From positions 248,001-312,000 of the forward strand of contig JACKNO010000005.1 in the NCBI GenBank assembly GCA_024234815.1: a stretch of 64,000 bases of DNA. Reading direction: 5' to 3'. Source of the stretch: Pseudomonadales bacterium. GTDB taxonomy: Bacteria; Pseudomonadota; Gammaproteobacteria; Pseudomonadales; Halieaceae. The translations under genes and the position numbers were made by a program. The notes beneath the pieces are model-generated. The model was not told the origin of the DNA. It ran no database searches and saw only the letters and a program-made list of their open reading frames with translations. Shown here piece by piece: positions 1 through 8,193 of this stretch; position 1 is the stretch's first letter, and every line of letters starts with the position of its first letter.

Positions 1-113
1 AACTTTGGCCATCACGCAATTGTCATAATCAGAAATTAGACTCACTCCAGTCAGCAATCGCGGCCGCCACAGGCGCGCCGGAACTACTGGAGCAGCAACA
101 AAGTGGTAAAAAC

Positions 114-305
114 ATGAATACAGTAAAATTCAATCCCCGGGAGCTTTGCAGCCGCAAATTGTGGCAGCTGGTAAATACGGAAACCGAAGAACAGGTCAGC
201 GAAAGAGAGCTCAAGGAAGCGATTGCAGAGCTGGCCAACCGTCGTCACTACCTGGAACAGTTACAGCAGATTGGCGCGATTGGGGATAAGCGCACAGGGG
301 CCTGA
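114..305 (+). CDS. Small hypothetical protein, start uncertain
   Basis: A 63-residue acidic, mostly helical protein with no membrane segment and no motif I recognise. The ATG at 114 has no good ribosome binding site, and the same frame stays open upstream all the way to base 1. The real start may therefore lie outside the window, and this could be the C-terminal part of a longer protein. The VWA-type gene at 332 follows on the same strand 26 bases later, so the two are probably cotranscribed. Function unknown. Confidence 0.5.
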   Translation: MNTVKFNPRELCSRKLWQLVNTETEEQVSERELKEAIAELANRRHYLEQLQQIGAIGDKRTGA

Positions 306-331
306 GCTTCCCGCCGGCACCCCCGCTTTCA

Positions 332-1018
332 ATGGCTAAACCCCCCGCCCGACGAGCGTCCAGCCAGGACATAGACCTGTTCCTGCAAAAGAGCCGGAAT
401 ATCTCCGAATTTGTCGCCCGGCAACCCCGCCTGCTCTTCGCCATCGACGCCACCGCCAGCCGCCAGCCCACCTGGGACAGTGCCTGCCATGTGCAGCAGG
501 AAATGTTCCAGGCCACATCCGGAATTGCCTCGCTGGCCGTACAACTGGCCTGGTACGGTGGCTTCGGACTGTTTTCCGCAAGCCCCTGGCTCACCGACAG
601 TCGGGAACTGGCGCGTTTGATGGCCGGGGTGCAGTGCGAGGGCGGACGCACCCAGATCGCCCGCCTGCTGCGCCACGCCCTGGGCGAACATCGCAAACTG
701 CCGGTACGCGCCCTGGTATTCATCGGCGACGCGGTGGAGGAGAGCGCGGATTCACTTTGCAATCTCGCCGGACAGTGCGGGTTACTGAAACTCCCCCTGT
801 TCCTGTTTCAGGAGGGGCGCGAGCGGGCGGTGGAGAAAACCTTCCGCCGCATGGCCGAACTCAGCGGCGGTGCCTATGCCGGCTTCGACAACAGCAGCGC
901 CGGCACTCTCGCCGCCCTGCTGGGCGCGGTGGCGCGTTACGCGGCGGGTGGTCACGCGGCACTGGAGAACAGTTCGGGCGACAGTGCTAGACTGCTGCTC
1001 CAACAATTGAAAACCTGA
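332..1018 (+). CDS. VWA-domain-like cytosolic protein
   Basis: A 228-residue protein resembling a von Willebrand factor A domain. After a short basic N-terminus, a hydrophobic strand ends in DATAS (about residues 39-43), a variant of the DxSxS metal-binding MIDAS motif. A second strand, ALVFIGDAVEE, fits the conserved acidic MIDAS position, and the rest alternates helices and strands as a Rossmann-like VWA fold does. No signal peptide or membrane segment is present. The J-domain membrane protein gene starts 7 bases after the stop, and this pairing suggests a shared but unknown role. The fold is inferred from motif order only. Confidence 0.7.
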   Translation: MAKPPARRASSQDIDLFLQKSRNISEFVARQPRLLFAIDATASRQPTWDSACHVQQEMFQATSGIASLAVQLAWYGGFGLFSASPWLTDSRELARLMAGVQCEGGRTQIARLLRHALGEHRKLPVRALVFIGDAVEESADSLCNLAGQCGLLKLPLFLFQEGRERAVEKTFRRMAELSGGAYAGFDNSSAGTLAALLGAVARYAAGGHAALENSSGDSARLLLQQLKT

Positions 1019-1025
1019 GACAGCC

Positions 1026-1742
1026 GTGCCCAGATTAATTCTGCTGCTGGCGGTAATCGCCGCTCTTTACCTTATGTTCAGGCGCGCCCAGAGCGTGCCG
1101 CCCCACCGGCGCAGGGCCGAGTACATCAAGCTGGGACTGGCGGTGGCGCTGGTCGTCGTGATAGTGCTGACCGTCACCGGCCGCATGCACTGGCTGGGTA
1201 TCGCCGCGACCGGCCTGCTGGTGGTCCTGCGCCAGCTGTTGCCCACCCTTGTCCGGCTCTTTCCCATGTTGGCGGCCAAACACGCGCAGGGCGCCGGCAG
1301 CGCCGGCAAGGCCCAGACCTCAACGGTTGAAACCGCGCTGCTGCGCATGCAACTGGCCCACGACACCGGCGACCTGCAGGGCGAGGTTCTCAAGGGCCAC
1401 TTTGAGGGCTGGCGCCTGGCGGACATGGAGCGCGACCAGCTGGAGGAATTGCTGGCGTATTGCCGCAGCGAGGACGAGGAGTCCGCGCGCCTGCTGGAAA
1501 GCTACCTGCAACAGCGCTTTGCGGGAGAGGCGCCTTTTGGCCAGCAACGGGCCGGCCCCGCCGACAGCCAGGACATGAACCGCAAAGAGGCGCTCGCCAT
1601 TCTCGGCCTGGCCGATGGCGCCAGTCGCGAGGATATTATCGCCGCCCACCGCCTGCTGATCCAGAAGCTGCATCCAGACCGCGGCGGCAACGATTACCTG
1701 GCGGCCAAGATCAATCAGGCCAAGGATATTTTGCTGGGTTGA
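1026..1742 (+). CDS. Membrane-anchored J-domain (DnaJ-like) protein
   Basis: A 238-residue protein starting at a GTG. Hydrophobic segments at about residues 3-18 and 36-70 anchor it in the membrane. The C-terminal 50 residues form a J domain with the diagnostic HPD at 216-218, inside KLHPDRGGN, the tripeptide that stimulates Hsp70 ATPase activity. The J domain sits at the C-terminus, as in Tim14/Pam18-type and DjlA-like co-chaperones, rather than at the N-terminus as in DnaJ. The middle is acidic and helical. It likely recruits DnaK to the inner membrane. It follows the VWA-like gene by 7 bases, probably in one operon. Confidence 0.85.
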   Translation: MPRLILLLAVIAALYLMFRRAQSVPPHRRRAEYIKLGLAVALVVVIVLTVTGRMHWLGIAATGLLVVLRQLLPTLVRLFPMLAAKHAQGAGSAGKAQTSTVETALLRMQLAHDTGDLQGEVLKGHFEGWRLADMERDQLEELLAYCRSEDEESARLLESYLQQRFAGEAPFGQQRAGPADSQDMNRKEALAILGLADGASREDIIAAHRLLIQKLHPDRGGNDYLAAKINQAKDILLG

Positions 1743-1869
1743 GCGTCCCGGCCCGGCCCGCACCTCCCCGGCGCCTGGACCCCGGACGGCGGCGCGGGAC
1801 CCGACTGGCACGGTGATGGATAAATGCTTAAACTTGCGCCCAGCCAACCCGCAGGACCACGCAACCGCC

Positions 1870-2199
1870 ATGACTGAAGTATTCGTAATCCGCAATCAAC
1901 TTGGACACTACTGGGCCAAAAGCAAGACCTGGGTCGACGGATCGCAACCGCGCCTGGTGCTGCGCACCCCGCACCGGGACGAGGCGGTCAACACCCTGGT
2001 TGAACTCAACTCCCGGGACTTCGAATTGCGCGGCGAGGTATTGCTGGCAGAGTTGAGCGAGCGCGGGGAGCCCATGATCGAAGCCAGCCAGAATCCCCTG
2101 CCCGCTGACCCCGCAGCCGAGAGCGACCCCGCCGATGCCGGGGAGCGGGACGCCACAGCCGGGCAGGACAGCGTGGAGTCCGCCCAGCCCCTGGCCTGA
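1870..2199 (+). CDS. Conserved hypothetical protein (109 residues)
   Basis: The frame is open from an ATG at 1813, but the recognisable, conserved-looking sequence starts at MTEVFVIRNQLGHYWAKSK, so I place the start at 1870. The first 70 residues look like a compact alpha/beta unit with aromatic and charged residues. The last 35 are an Asp/Ala/Pro/Glu-rich, probably disordered tail. There is no signal peptide, membrane helix or catalytic motif. It sits alone between the J-domain gene and htpX on the same strand. Function unknown. Confidence 0.6.
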   Translation: MTEVFVIRNQLGHYWAKSKTWVDGSQPRLVLRTPHRDEAVNTLVELNSRDFELRGEVLLAELSERGEPMIEASQNPLPADPAAESDPADAGERDATAGQDSVESAQPLA

Positions 2200-2321
2200 A
2201 CAGGAATTCCGACGGCGTGGCAGGACTTGAAAAAATGCGCCGCGCCGCCATATCTCACGGGTGGCCCGCTGTTGTAGTGTGCGCGCCCGGATATCCCTTT
2301 TACGCAGACAGGTGACGTGCG

Positions 2322-3203
2322 ATGAGAATTCTATTATTCCTGGCAACCAACATGGCCGTGCTGATCCTGGTCAGCATCGTGTTCAACCTGCTGGGACTGC
2401 AGGGCGTGCTCGCAGCCAACGGGGTAGACCTCAACCTCGGCGCCCTGCTGACGATGTGCGCGATATTCGGCTTCGGTGGCTCCCTGATCTCCCTGTTCCT
2501 GTCCAAGTGGATGGCCAAGCGCGGCGCGGGCGTATACATCATCGAGCAGCCGCGCAATCGCGAGGAGCAATGGCTGGTATCCACCGTGAAGGAGCTGGCC
2601 GAAGAGGCGGGAATCGGCATGCCGGAAGTGGGCATATTCCCCTCCCAGGCGGCCAATGCTTTCGCCACCGGCTGGAACCGCAACAATGCCCTGGTAGCGG
2701 TCAGCTCCGGCCTGCTGCAACGCTTCCAACCGGAGGAAGCGCGGGCGGTGATGGCGCATGAAATAGGTCATGTGGCCAACGGAGACATGATCACTCTCAC
2801 CCTGATTCAGGGCGTGGTGAATACCTTTGTGATGTTCCTGGCCAGGATCATAGGCCACACGATCGACCGCGTGGTATTCAAAACCGAGCGCGGATACGGT
2901 CTGGGGTATTACGTGGTCACCATCGTGTCAGAACTGGTGCTGGGCTTCCTCGCCAGCATGATCGTGTTCTGGTTTTCGCGCTGGCGGGAATTCCGCGCCG
3001 ACGCGGCGGGCGGAAGGCTCACCACCAACCGCCACATGATCGCGGCGCTGCAGCGCTTGCAGCAGGAGCAGGAACTGCCCCAGGACCTGCCGGGGGAACT
3101 TACCGCATTCGGGATCAGCGAACAGCTCAAGCAGGGTATCAGCAGCCTGTTTCGCTCACACCCGCCGCTGGAGGACAGGATCAGGGCGCTGCAAGAGGCT
3201 TGA
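2322..3203 (+). CDS. htpX: Membrane zinc metalloprotease HtpX
   Basis: A 293-residue M48B peptidase that degrades misfolded inner-membrane proteins and overlaps in role with FtsH. Two N-terminal membrane segments lie at about residues 3-28 and 40-62. The zinc motif HEIGH is at 146-150 (His146, Glu147, His150), followed by two further hydrophobic segments. The third ligand, Glu223, sits in EFRADAAG. Length matches the family (about 290). In many bacteria htpX is under envelope or heat stress control; no such site was identified here. The 3' end overlaps the convergent gene at 3181-3897 by 23 bases. Confidence 0.97.
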   Translation: MRILLFLATNMAVLILVSIVFNLLGLQGVLAANGVDLNLGALLTMCAIFGFGGSLISLFLSKWMAKRGAGVYIIEQPRNREEQWLVSTVKELAEEAGIGMPEVGIFPSQAANAFATGWNRNNALVAVSSGLLQRFQPEEARAVMAHEIGHVANGDMITLTLIQGVVNTFVMFLARIIGHTIDRVVFKTERGYGLGYYVVTIVSELVLGFLASMIVFWFSRWREFRADAAGGRLTTNRHMIAALQRLQQEQELPQDLPGELTAFGISEQLKQGISSLFRSHPPLEDRIRALQEA

Positions 3204-3897
3204 TCAGGTACTCGCTCATGGGGATGACATCGATATGCTCGAAGTCGATGAAGCGTCCGCAGCTTTCGAACATGGCTGTCATCCGCTGTTGCAACAGGGC
3301 ATCGTCGCCACCGCTTGCATAAAACTCGTGGTCCGAAGCCATTGCCCCGGGGGGAAAGTTCTCCTCGACAACGGCATCGCATGGCAAGGCTCCGTCATCG
3401 AGCGCGCGCACCACGAGGTTCTGGCGGTAGCCGAAGGTGGATTGGGTTTCGATAGCCACCCGGGTGTGGCTGCCCTGCCAGATGGCCAGCCAGTCGTTTC
3501 TGTCCAGCTGCGCCGGCTTGCGGAAAAACACCACCTGGCACATGCCGTGTACCCGCTGCCCCGGTGCGGCGGGATGCAGCCGGTGACTCACCAACGGCTC
3601 CGCCTCCACCACCAGGTAGCCGCTCCTGCGCTCCGCGTAGCGGTCTATCAGGGGTTCCCAGGCAGCGGATTCCGCGGCATCCACCCACAGCGACAGCAGC
3701 GCGCAGGGCAGCGGCGGGTGGCTTTCCATGCGGCGCGCGGCGGCCGGTGCGACCGCGCTGTCGGCCACGGCCAGGCGCACGCCGTGCACCTCCTCCCGTT
3801 GGGTGAGCTGCGGCCCCAGCCCGGCCAACAGGTCGTCCCGGAATCCGTCGGCGGACAAGCCCGAGGCGGGCCAGAGTGCGTAAACCAGTTTTTCCAC
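3181..3897 (-). CDS. EthD-like dimeric alpha/beta barrel protein
   Basis: A 238-residue cytosolic protein. The second half contains DWLAIWQGSHTRVAIETQ followed by a Tyr-Arg-Gln-Asn strand, which resembles the helix-strand core of EthD or dimeric alpha/beta-barrel proteins. The first half has a weaker copy of the same pattern, so it may be a two-domain fusion. Such proteins often accompany catabolic oxidoreductases, and the next gene downstream on the strand to its right is an SDR. It overlaps htpX tail to tail. No catalytic residues can be assigned. Confidence 0.6.
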   Translation of the reverse strand: MEKLVYALWPASGLSADGFRDDLLAGLGPQLTQREEVHGVRLAVADSAVAPAAARRMESHPPLPCALLSLWVDAAESAAWEPLIDRYAERRSGYLVVEAEPLVSHRLHPAAPGQRVHGMCQVVFFRKPAQLDRNDWLAIWQGSHTRVAIETQSTFGYRQNLVVRALDDGALPCDAVVEENFPPGAMASDHEFYASGGDDALLQQRMTAMFESCGRFIDFEHIDVIPMSEYLIKPLAAP

Positions 3898-3954
3898 GTT
3901 TATGTATCCACGGCCGCTATTGCAGGCCCCTCATCCAGGCCGCTGCCCGAGGTA

Positions 3955-4728
3955 CTAGGACATTCCCAGGGGCGGCGTGATGGTGGCGCAGTTATCGATC
4001 AGCATTTCGGCGCCGTTGACGAACCGGGACTCATCAGAGGCGAGGTACAGCACCAGGTTGGCGATATCCTCCGGGTCGCACATATTGCCAAACTTGCCCA
4101 CTTCTTCAATGTCCTCCGCCGTGGCGACATCCTTGCCCATGGCCACCTTGACCACCATCGGCGTTTTTACGCCATCGGGATGAATCGAATTACAGCGGAT
4201 ACCGTTTTTCTGCTCCTTGCAGAACATGGCGATACTCTTGGTCAGGGAGCGCACGGCGCCCTTGCTGGCGGTATAGGCGGCGACAAAGGACTGGCCGTGA
4301 ATGGCGGCGACCGATGACATGTTGATGATAGACCCGCCACCGGACTCCGCCATCAACGGAATGGCGTGCTTGCAACCCAGAAAGACGCCGTCGCTGTTGA
4401 CCGCGTTGATCTTGCGCCAGGTTGCCAGGTCCGTGTCCAGGATATTGCCCAGGGCAATCATGCCGGCGTTGTTGACCAGGATATCGAGCCGCCCGAACTT
4501 CTCCTTCGTGGCGCTGACCACAGACTTCCAGTTGTCCTCGTCGGTAACGTCAAGGCGCATAAAAATAGCAGCACCGCCGATAGCCTGCGCCACGGCCTGA
4601 CCATCTTTTTCATTCAGGTCGGCCACCACAACACTGGCGCCCTCCTGCGCCAGCGCTATGGCATCGGCCTTGCCCATACCACTGGCGCCGCCGGTGATGA
4701 TTGCTACCTTGCCTGAAACTCTGCCCAT
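3955..4728 (-). CDS. SDR family NAD(P)-dependent oxidoreductase
   Basis: A 257-residue classical short-chain dehydrogenase. The cofactor motif TGGASGMG is at 12-19, an Asp after the second strand (VVADLN) favours NAD over NADP, NNAG is at 86-89, the catalytic Ser is in INMSSVAA near 138, and Tyr152/Lys156 lie in YTASK. The C-terminal VNGAEMLIDN strand is typical of the family. It probably oxidises or reduces a hydroxyl/keto group of a lipid-like or steroid-like substrate, but the substrate cannot be read from sequence. It is divergent from the DUF1499 gene, with 219 bases between the starts. Confidence 0.92.
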   Translation of the reverse strand: MGRVSGKVAIITGGASGMGKADAIALAQEGASVVVADLNEKDGQAVAQAIGGAAIFMRLDVTDEDNWKSVVSATKEKFGRLDILVNNAGMIALGNILDTDLATWRKINAVNSDGVFLGCKHAIPLMAESGGGSIINMSSVAAIHGQSFVAAYTASKGAVRSLTKSIAMFCKEQKNGIRCNSIHPDGVKTPMVVKVAMGKDVATAEDIEEVGKFGNMCDPEDIANLVLYLASDESRFVNGAEMLIDNCATITPPLGMS

Positions 4729-4947
4729 ACTGTGTAATCCCCTTTTCCTGGTGAGTCACTCGCGCAGCCGCGCAGTGGTGACGTTTTGGTCAGCGCGAGA
4801 GTTAAGCAGATGCCACGCCCCAGCTCAAATCGCAACGACCTAAACTGGCCCGAGGACTGCCCAATTGAACCGGCTGTGCACTCGCATGTGCCTGTCGCAA
4901 ATAGTATTCTGTGGGCTCGAAAATTGGCCGCCGTGAGGAAAGCTCCC

Positions 4948-5682
4948 ATGAACCAGATACCAGTCGCCCAGACGCAAGCAACGCCCTGGCTGGTCAACTG
5001 GCTGGGCTACCTGGCCATCGCCCTGCTGCTGGTATTGCCGGCCGCGGTTTTGACCGTGCGTGCAGGCGCCTGGCAACAGGGCCTGATGCTCTATGCGATT
5101 GCCTGCCTGGGAGCGGCGATCCTGTTGCTGCTGGCCATACTGCTGCTGCTGTTGCCGCGCTTCGCTCCATGGCGCAAGGCTGTCGCGGGACGCGCCCTTG
5201 TCGCCCTGCCGGGGTCCCTCCTGCTGCTGTCCATCCTCGGCGCTGGAAGCTACCCGCGCATCCACGACATTACCACCGATCTGCAGCAACCTCCGGTATT
5301 TACCGCCGCTGAGCAGCGCCGCGGACCCGACAGCAACAGCCTTGATATAGAACCTGAAACACTCGCGATACAAGCCGGAGCCTACCCGGAAATACAGACA
5401 CTGGTCACCGAGCGCGAGTTCGAGGACATGTTTGATCGGGCGGTCAGGACCGCAACCGAAATGGGTTGGGAAATCTACCTGCAGGATCGCAATGCGGGGG
5501 TGATAGAGGCCGTGGACACCACCGCCATGATGAACTTCAAGGACGACGTCGTGATTCGCCTGCGCACCAACGCGGACGGCACCCTGGTTGACCTGCGCTC
5601 CGTATCCCGGGTGGGCCTCGGAGACATGGGGGCCAACGCCGCTCGCATCAACGCGTTCCTCGAGCGCCTGGCGCAACAGTAA
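4948..5682 (+). CDS. DUF1499 family membrane protein
   Basis: The frame opens at 4786, but I choose the ATG at 4948 because it has a GAGGAAA ribosome binding site and starts directly before the membrane region; this gives 244 residues. Three hydrophobic segments occupy about residues 15-35, 45-70 and 80-97. The soluble C-terminal domain carries the DUF1499 signature: a strand with DLRSVSRVGLGDMG, then NAARINAFL. DUF1499 proteins are envelope-associated and uncharacterised. The HtrA-type protease gene begins 12 bases after the stop, suggesting an envelope-related transcription unit. Confidence 0.88.
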   Translation: MNQIPVAQTQATPWLVNWLGYLAIALLLVLPAAVLTVRAGAWQQGLMLYAIACLGAAILLLLAILLLLLPRFAPWRKAVAGRALVALPGSLLLLSILGAGSYPRIHDITTDLQQPPVFTAAEQRRGPDSNSLDIEPETLAIQAGAYPEIQTLVTEREFEDMFDRAVRTATEMGWEIYLQDRNAGVIEAVDTTAMMNFKDDVVIRLRTNADGTLVDLRSVSRVGLGDMGANAARINAFLERLAQQ

Positions 5683-5694
5683 GCGAGGGCGGCC

Positions 5695-6801
5695 ATGGGG
5701 ACACAACAACGATCTTCGACCCCGGCGCGTGGCTACGCGCTGAAGTTCGCCCAGCTGCTGGCACGCTCTCTGGCACTGGCGCTCACCCTGCAGTGCGGCT
5801 CTGCCGCGGCTGCCGCGGACTACCTCAGCTTCGCCACTGACGACGAGGCCAACAGCACCGAGATTTTCCGGAAGGCCAGCCCCTCGGTGGTTTTCGTGAC
5901 CAATACCGCGCTGCGCCGGAATTTTTTCAGCCTCAACATCCAGGAGATTCCCCAGGGCGCCGGTACAGGTTTTGTCTGGGACGAGAGCGGTCTGATCGTC
6001 ACCAACTTCCATGTGATCGCCGGCGCCCACAGACTGACGGTCACCCTGCAGGACCGCAGCGAACACCGCGCGGAAGTCATCGGCCTGGCGCCGGAAAAAG
6101 ACCTGGCCGTACTGCGTATCGAGAACCCGCCCGACGACCTCGTGACCCTGCCGCTGGGCGATTCCTCGGAGCTGACGGTGGGCCGCAAGGTGCTGGCCAT
6201 CGGCAACCCCTTCGGCCTGGATACCACTCTCACCACCGGCATAGTCAGCGCCCTGGGGAGGGAGATACAGGCGCCGGACAATCGTCGCATTCGCGGCGTG
6301 ATCCAGACAGACGCCGCCATCAACCCGGGCAATTCCGGTGGCCCCCTGCTCAACTCCCTGGGCCAGCTGGTGGGCGTGAACACCGCCATCTACAGCCCCA
6401 GTGGCGCCAGCGCGGGGATCGGCTTCGCGATCCCCGTCAACACGGTAAAAGACGTGGTGCCACAGTTGATCAGCTATGGCCGCGTGCTGCGCCCGATGAT
6501 AGGCGTGGAACTGGCCAGCGACCGCTGGGTAAGGCGCTACCAGATCGAGGGCCTGCCGGTGGTGCATGTCTATCCCGGCTTGCCCGCCGCCAACGCGGGC
6601 ATGGCAGGTGCCTACCGGGGACCTCGCGGCGAGGTGGTACTGGGTGACGTGATCATCGCGGTGGACGATCACCCCATCGCCAGCAACAACGATTTCTACG
6701 ACGCGCTGGAGAAACATTCGCCGGGCGATACGGTGACCATCAAGAGCCGTCGCGGCGATAAGGAATTGAACTACAGGGTCGAGCTGATCGAGTCGCAGTA
6801 G
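5695..6801 (+). CDS. HtrA/DegS-type periplasmic serine protease with PDZ domain
   Basis: A 368-residue protein with an N-terminal hydrophobic signal or anchor (about residues 15-40, ending SAAAAA). The trypsin-like domain has a complete catalytic triad: His106 in TNFHVI, Asp136 in KDLAVL and Ser214 in PGNSGGP. One PDZ domain follows (about 270-365), including a VVLGDVIIAVDD strand. One PDZ domain and this length resemble DegS-like or small HtrA proteases rather than two-PDZ DegP. It probably acts in envelope protein quality control. It lies 12 bases downstream of the DUF1499 membrane protein. Confidence 0.93.
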   Translation: MGTQQRSSTPARGYALKFAQLLARSLALALTLQCGSAAAAADYLSFATDDEANSTEIFRKASPSVVFVTNTALRRNFFSLNIQEIPQGAGTGFVWDESGLIVTNFHVIAGAHRLTVTLQDRSEHRAEVIGLAPEKDLAVLRIENPPDDLVTLPLGDSSELTVGRKVLAIGNPFGLDTTLTTGIVSALGREIQAPDNRRIRGVIQTDAAINPGNSGGPLLNSLGQLVGVNTAIYSPSGASAGIGFAIPVNTVKDVVPQLISYGRVLRPMIGVELASDRWVRRYQIEGLPVVHVYPGLPAANAGMAGAYRGPRGEVVLGDVIIAVDDHPIASNNDFYDALEKHSPGDTVTIKSRRGDKELNYRVELIESQ

Positions 6802-6888
6802 TTGCCTGCAGAGCGGTAAAGCCGCACGCTGGTCCAGGCGCTTCGAAACGCACCCTCGCGAAATGCTCGCCCTGGAGACGCCGCGACG

Positions 6889-7278
6889 TCAGAACAGGAG
6901 CAACAGCAGGATGATGATCGCGGCGCTACCCAGCACCCACTTGTACATGCCCTGCCTGGTCAGCGCGGGTTTGCGGTTGCGGTTTTCTTCCATGACCAGG
7001 CGGGCCATCAACGCGTCCACATCGCCGCTGCCCAGGCGCTCCCCGGCAGCCGGACGAGGGCCAGGCGGCGCTGTCACGCCGTGGGAGGCGCCGCGCGCTT
7101 TGTCCACCGCCCTGCGGGCAACGGCCATCGCCAGATCTTCCTGCTGCTTCACCGATTCGAGCAGCGCTAGCAATACTTGCCGGTCCTCCGACGGAATGGC
7201 GCCGATGGCCGCGGTGTCACCAGGGCGCAGACTATAGGTCTTGCCGTTGAGGAAAAACGTGATCGTTGGCTGATCCAT
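6889..7278 (-). CDS. Small C-terminally anchored membrane protein
   Basis: A 129-residue protein with a short beta-rich N-terminus, a helical and charged middle with a Pro/Gly-rich linker (about 70-85), and a single C-terminal hydrophobic helix (about 112-129, ending in a run of Leu). This is a tail-anchor topology with the soluble part in the cytoplasm. I do not recognise the family. It shares a strand with the SDR gene at 7324-8073, whose stop lies 45 bases upstream of its start, so they may be cotranscribed. Confidence 0.6.
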   Translation of the reverse strand: MDQPTITFFLNGKTYSLRPGDTAAIGAIPSEDRQVLLALLESVKQQEDLAMAVARRAVDKARGASHGVTAPPGPRPAAGERLGSGDVDALMARLVMEENRNRKPALTRQGMYKWVLGSAAIIILLLLLF

Positions 7279-7323
7279 TGCTGTGAGCTCTTCTTGTCGT
7301 TTCAGGGCGCAGCCTGTAGCGAA

Positions 7324-8073
7324 TCAGGACAGGGTGCCGCCATCCACCCGGATATCTTCCCCGGTGATGTGGGCGCCCTCCTCCGATGCCAACAGGGCAA
7401 TCACATTGGCCACGGCCTCGGGACCCCGCGCGCCGGTGGGTGAAACTATCCGGGAAATCAGCGAGTAATCCATGGTCTCCGGAAACTCCACATTATCGGT
7501 CATACCCGTCTTAATCTCACCGGGGCACACACAGTTGGCGCGCACACCGCGCTTCGCGTACTCGATGGCGATGCTGCGGGTCAGCGCCAGCACACCACCC
7601 TTGCTGGCGGAATAGGCCACGCCGCAGGGCAACCCGGAAAGGGCCGCGGTGGACGCCGCATTGACGATACTGCCCCTGCTCGCCAGCAGGTGCGGCAACA
7701 CCTCGCGACACAGCAGCATGGTGCCGGTGAGGTTGACGTCGATCACCTTCTGCCACTGCGCGAGCTTGATCTGCCCGGTATCGTCAAAACGCAACACACC
7801 GGCCATATTGATCAGGGCGTACAGGCTGCCGTGCTGTTCAACACAGGCCGCCACACAGGCGCGCACATCCTCTTCCCGGCTGATATCACACACCCTGCCG
7901 ACAGCCTTGCCTCCCGCCGCGACGATACCGGCGACGGTGGCCTCTACCGCCGCCTCATTGAGATCCACGCAAAATACGGTGCCACCCTCTGCGCCGATGC
8001 GTTGCGCGCTGGCCTGGCCGATACCGCTGCCGGCGCCGGTAACCAGCACCACCTTGTCGAGAAATCGCTGCAT
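7324..8073 (-). CDS. SDR family oxidoreductase
   Basis: A 249-residue classical SDR with cofactor motif TGAGSGIG (12-19), an Asp in FCVDLN that suggests NAD preference, INMAG in place of the usual NNAG, the Ser of NAASTAALSG, and Tyr/Lys in YSASK. The C-terminus ITGEDIRVDGG is typical of the FabG-like branch. Replacement of the second Asn in the NNAG motif by Met is uncommon but seen in functional members. Together with the SDR at 3955 and the acyl-CoA dehydrogenases at 9775 it suggests a catabolic neighbourhood. Substrate unknown. Confidence 0.92.
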   Translation of the reverse strand: MQRFLDKVVLVTGAGSGIGQASAQRIGAEGGTVFCVDLNEAAVEATVAGIVAAGGKAVGRVCDISREEDVRACVAACVEQHGSLYALINMAGVLRFDDTGQIKLAQWQKVIDVNLTGTMLLCREVLPHLLASRGSIVNAASTAALSGLPCGVAYSASKGGVLALTRSIAIEYAKRGVRANCVCPGEIKTGMTDNVEFPETMDYSLISRIVSPTGARGPEAVANVIALLASEEGAHITGEDIRVDGGTLS

Positions 8074-8193
8074 TGTTCATCCCACCGCAAAAAGTCCAGC
8101 ATGCCGCCAGTGCCGGGAACGGTCAACTATCTATGCGCGCAAGACTTGAAAAGTCCGGCCGCCGCCCCGGCCCTGGCGCCCGGACAGCTTCCG

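Noticed and set aside
3235..4317. Plus-strand open frame across the EthD-like and SDR genes
   Set aside because: Overlaps two minus-strand genes with clear family features.
4840..6717. Long minus-strand open frame opposite the DUF1499 and HtrA genes
   Set aside because: Covers two well-supported genes in the opposite direction; low-complexity His/Gln/Gly-rich translation typical of antisense frames in GC-rich DNA.
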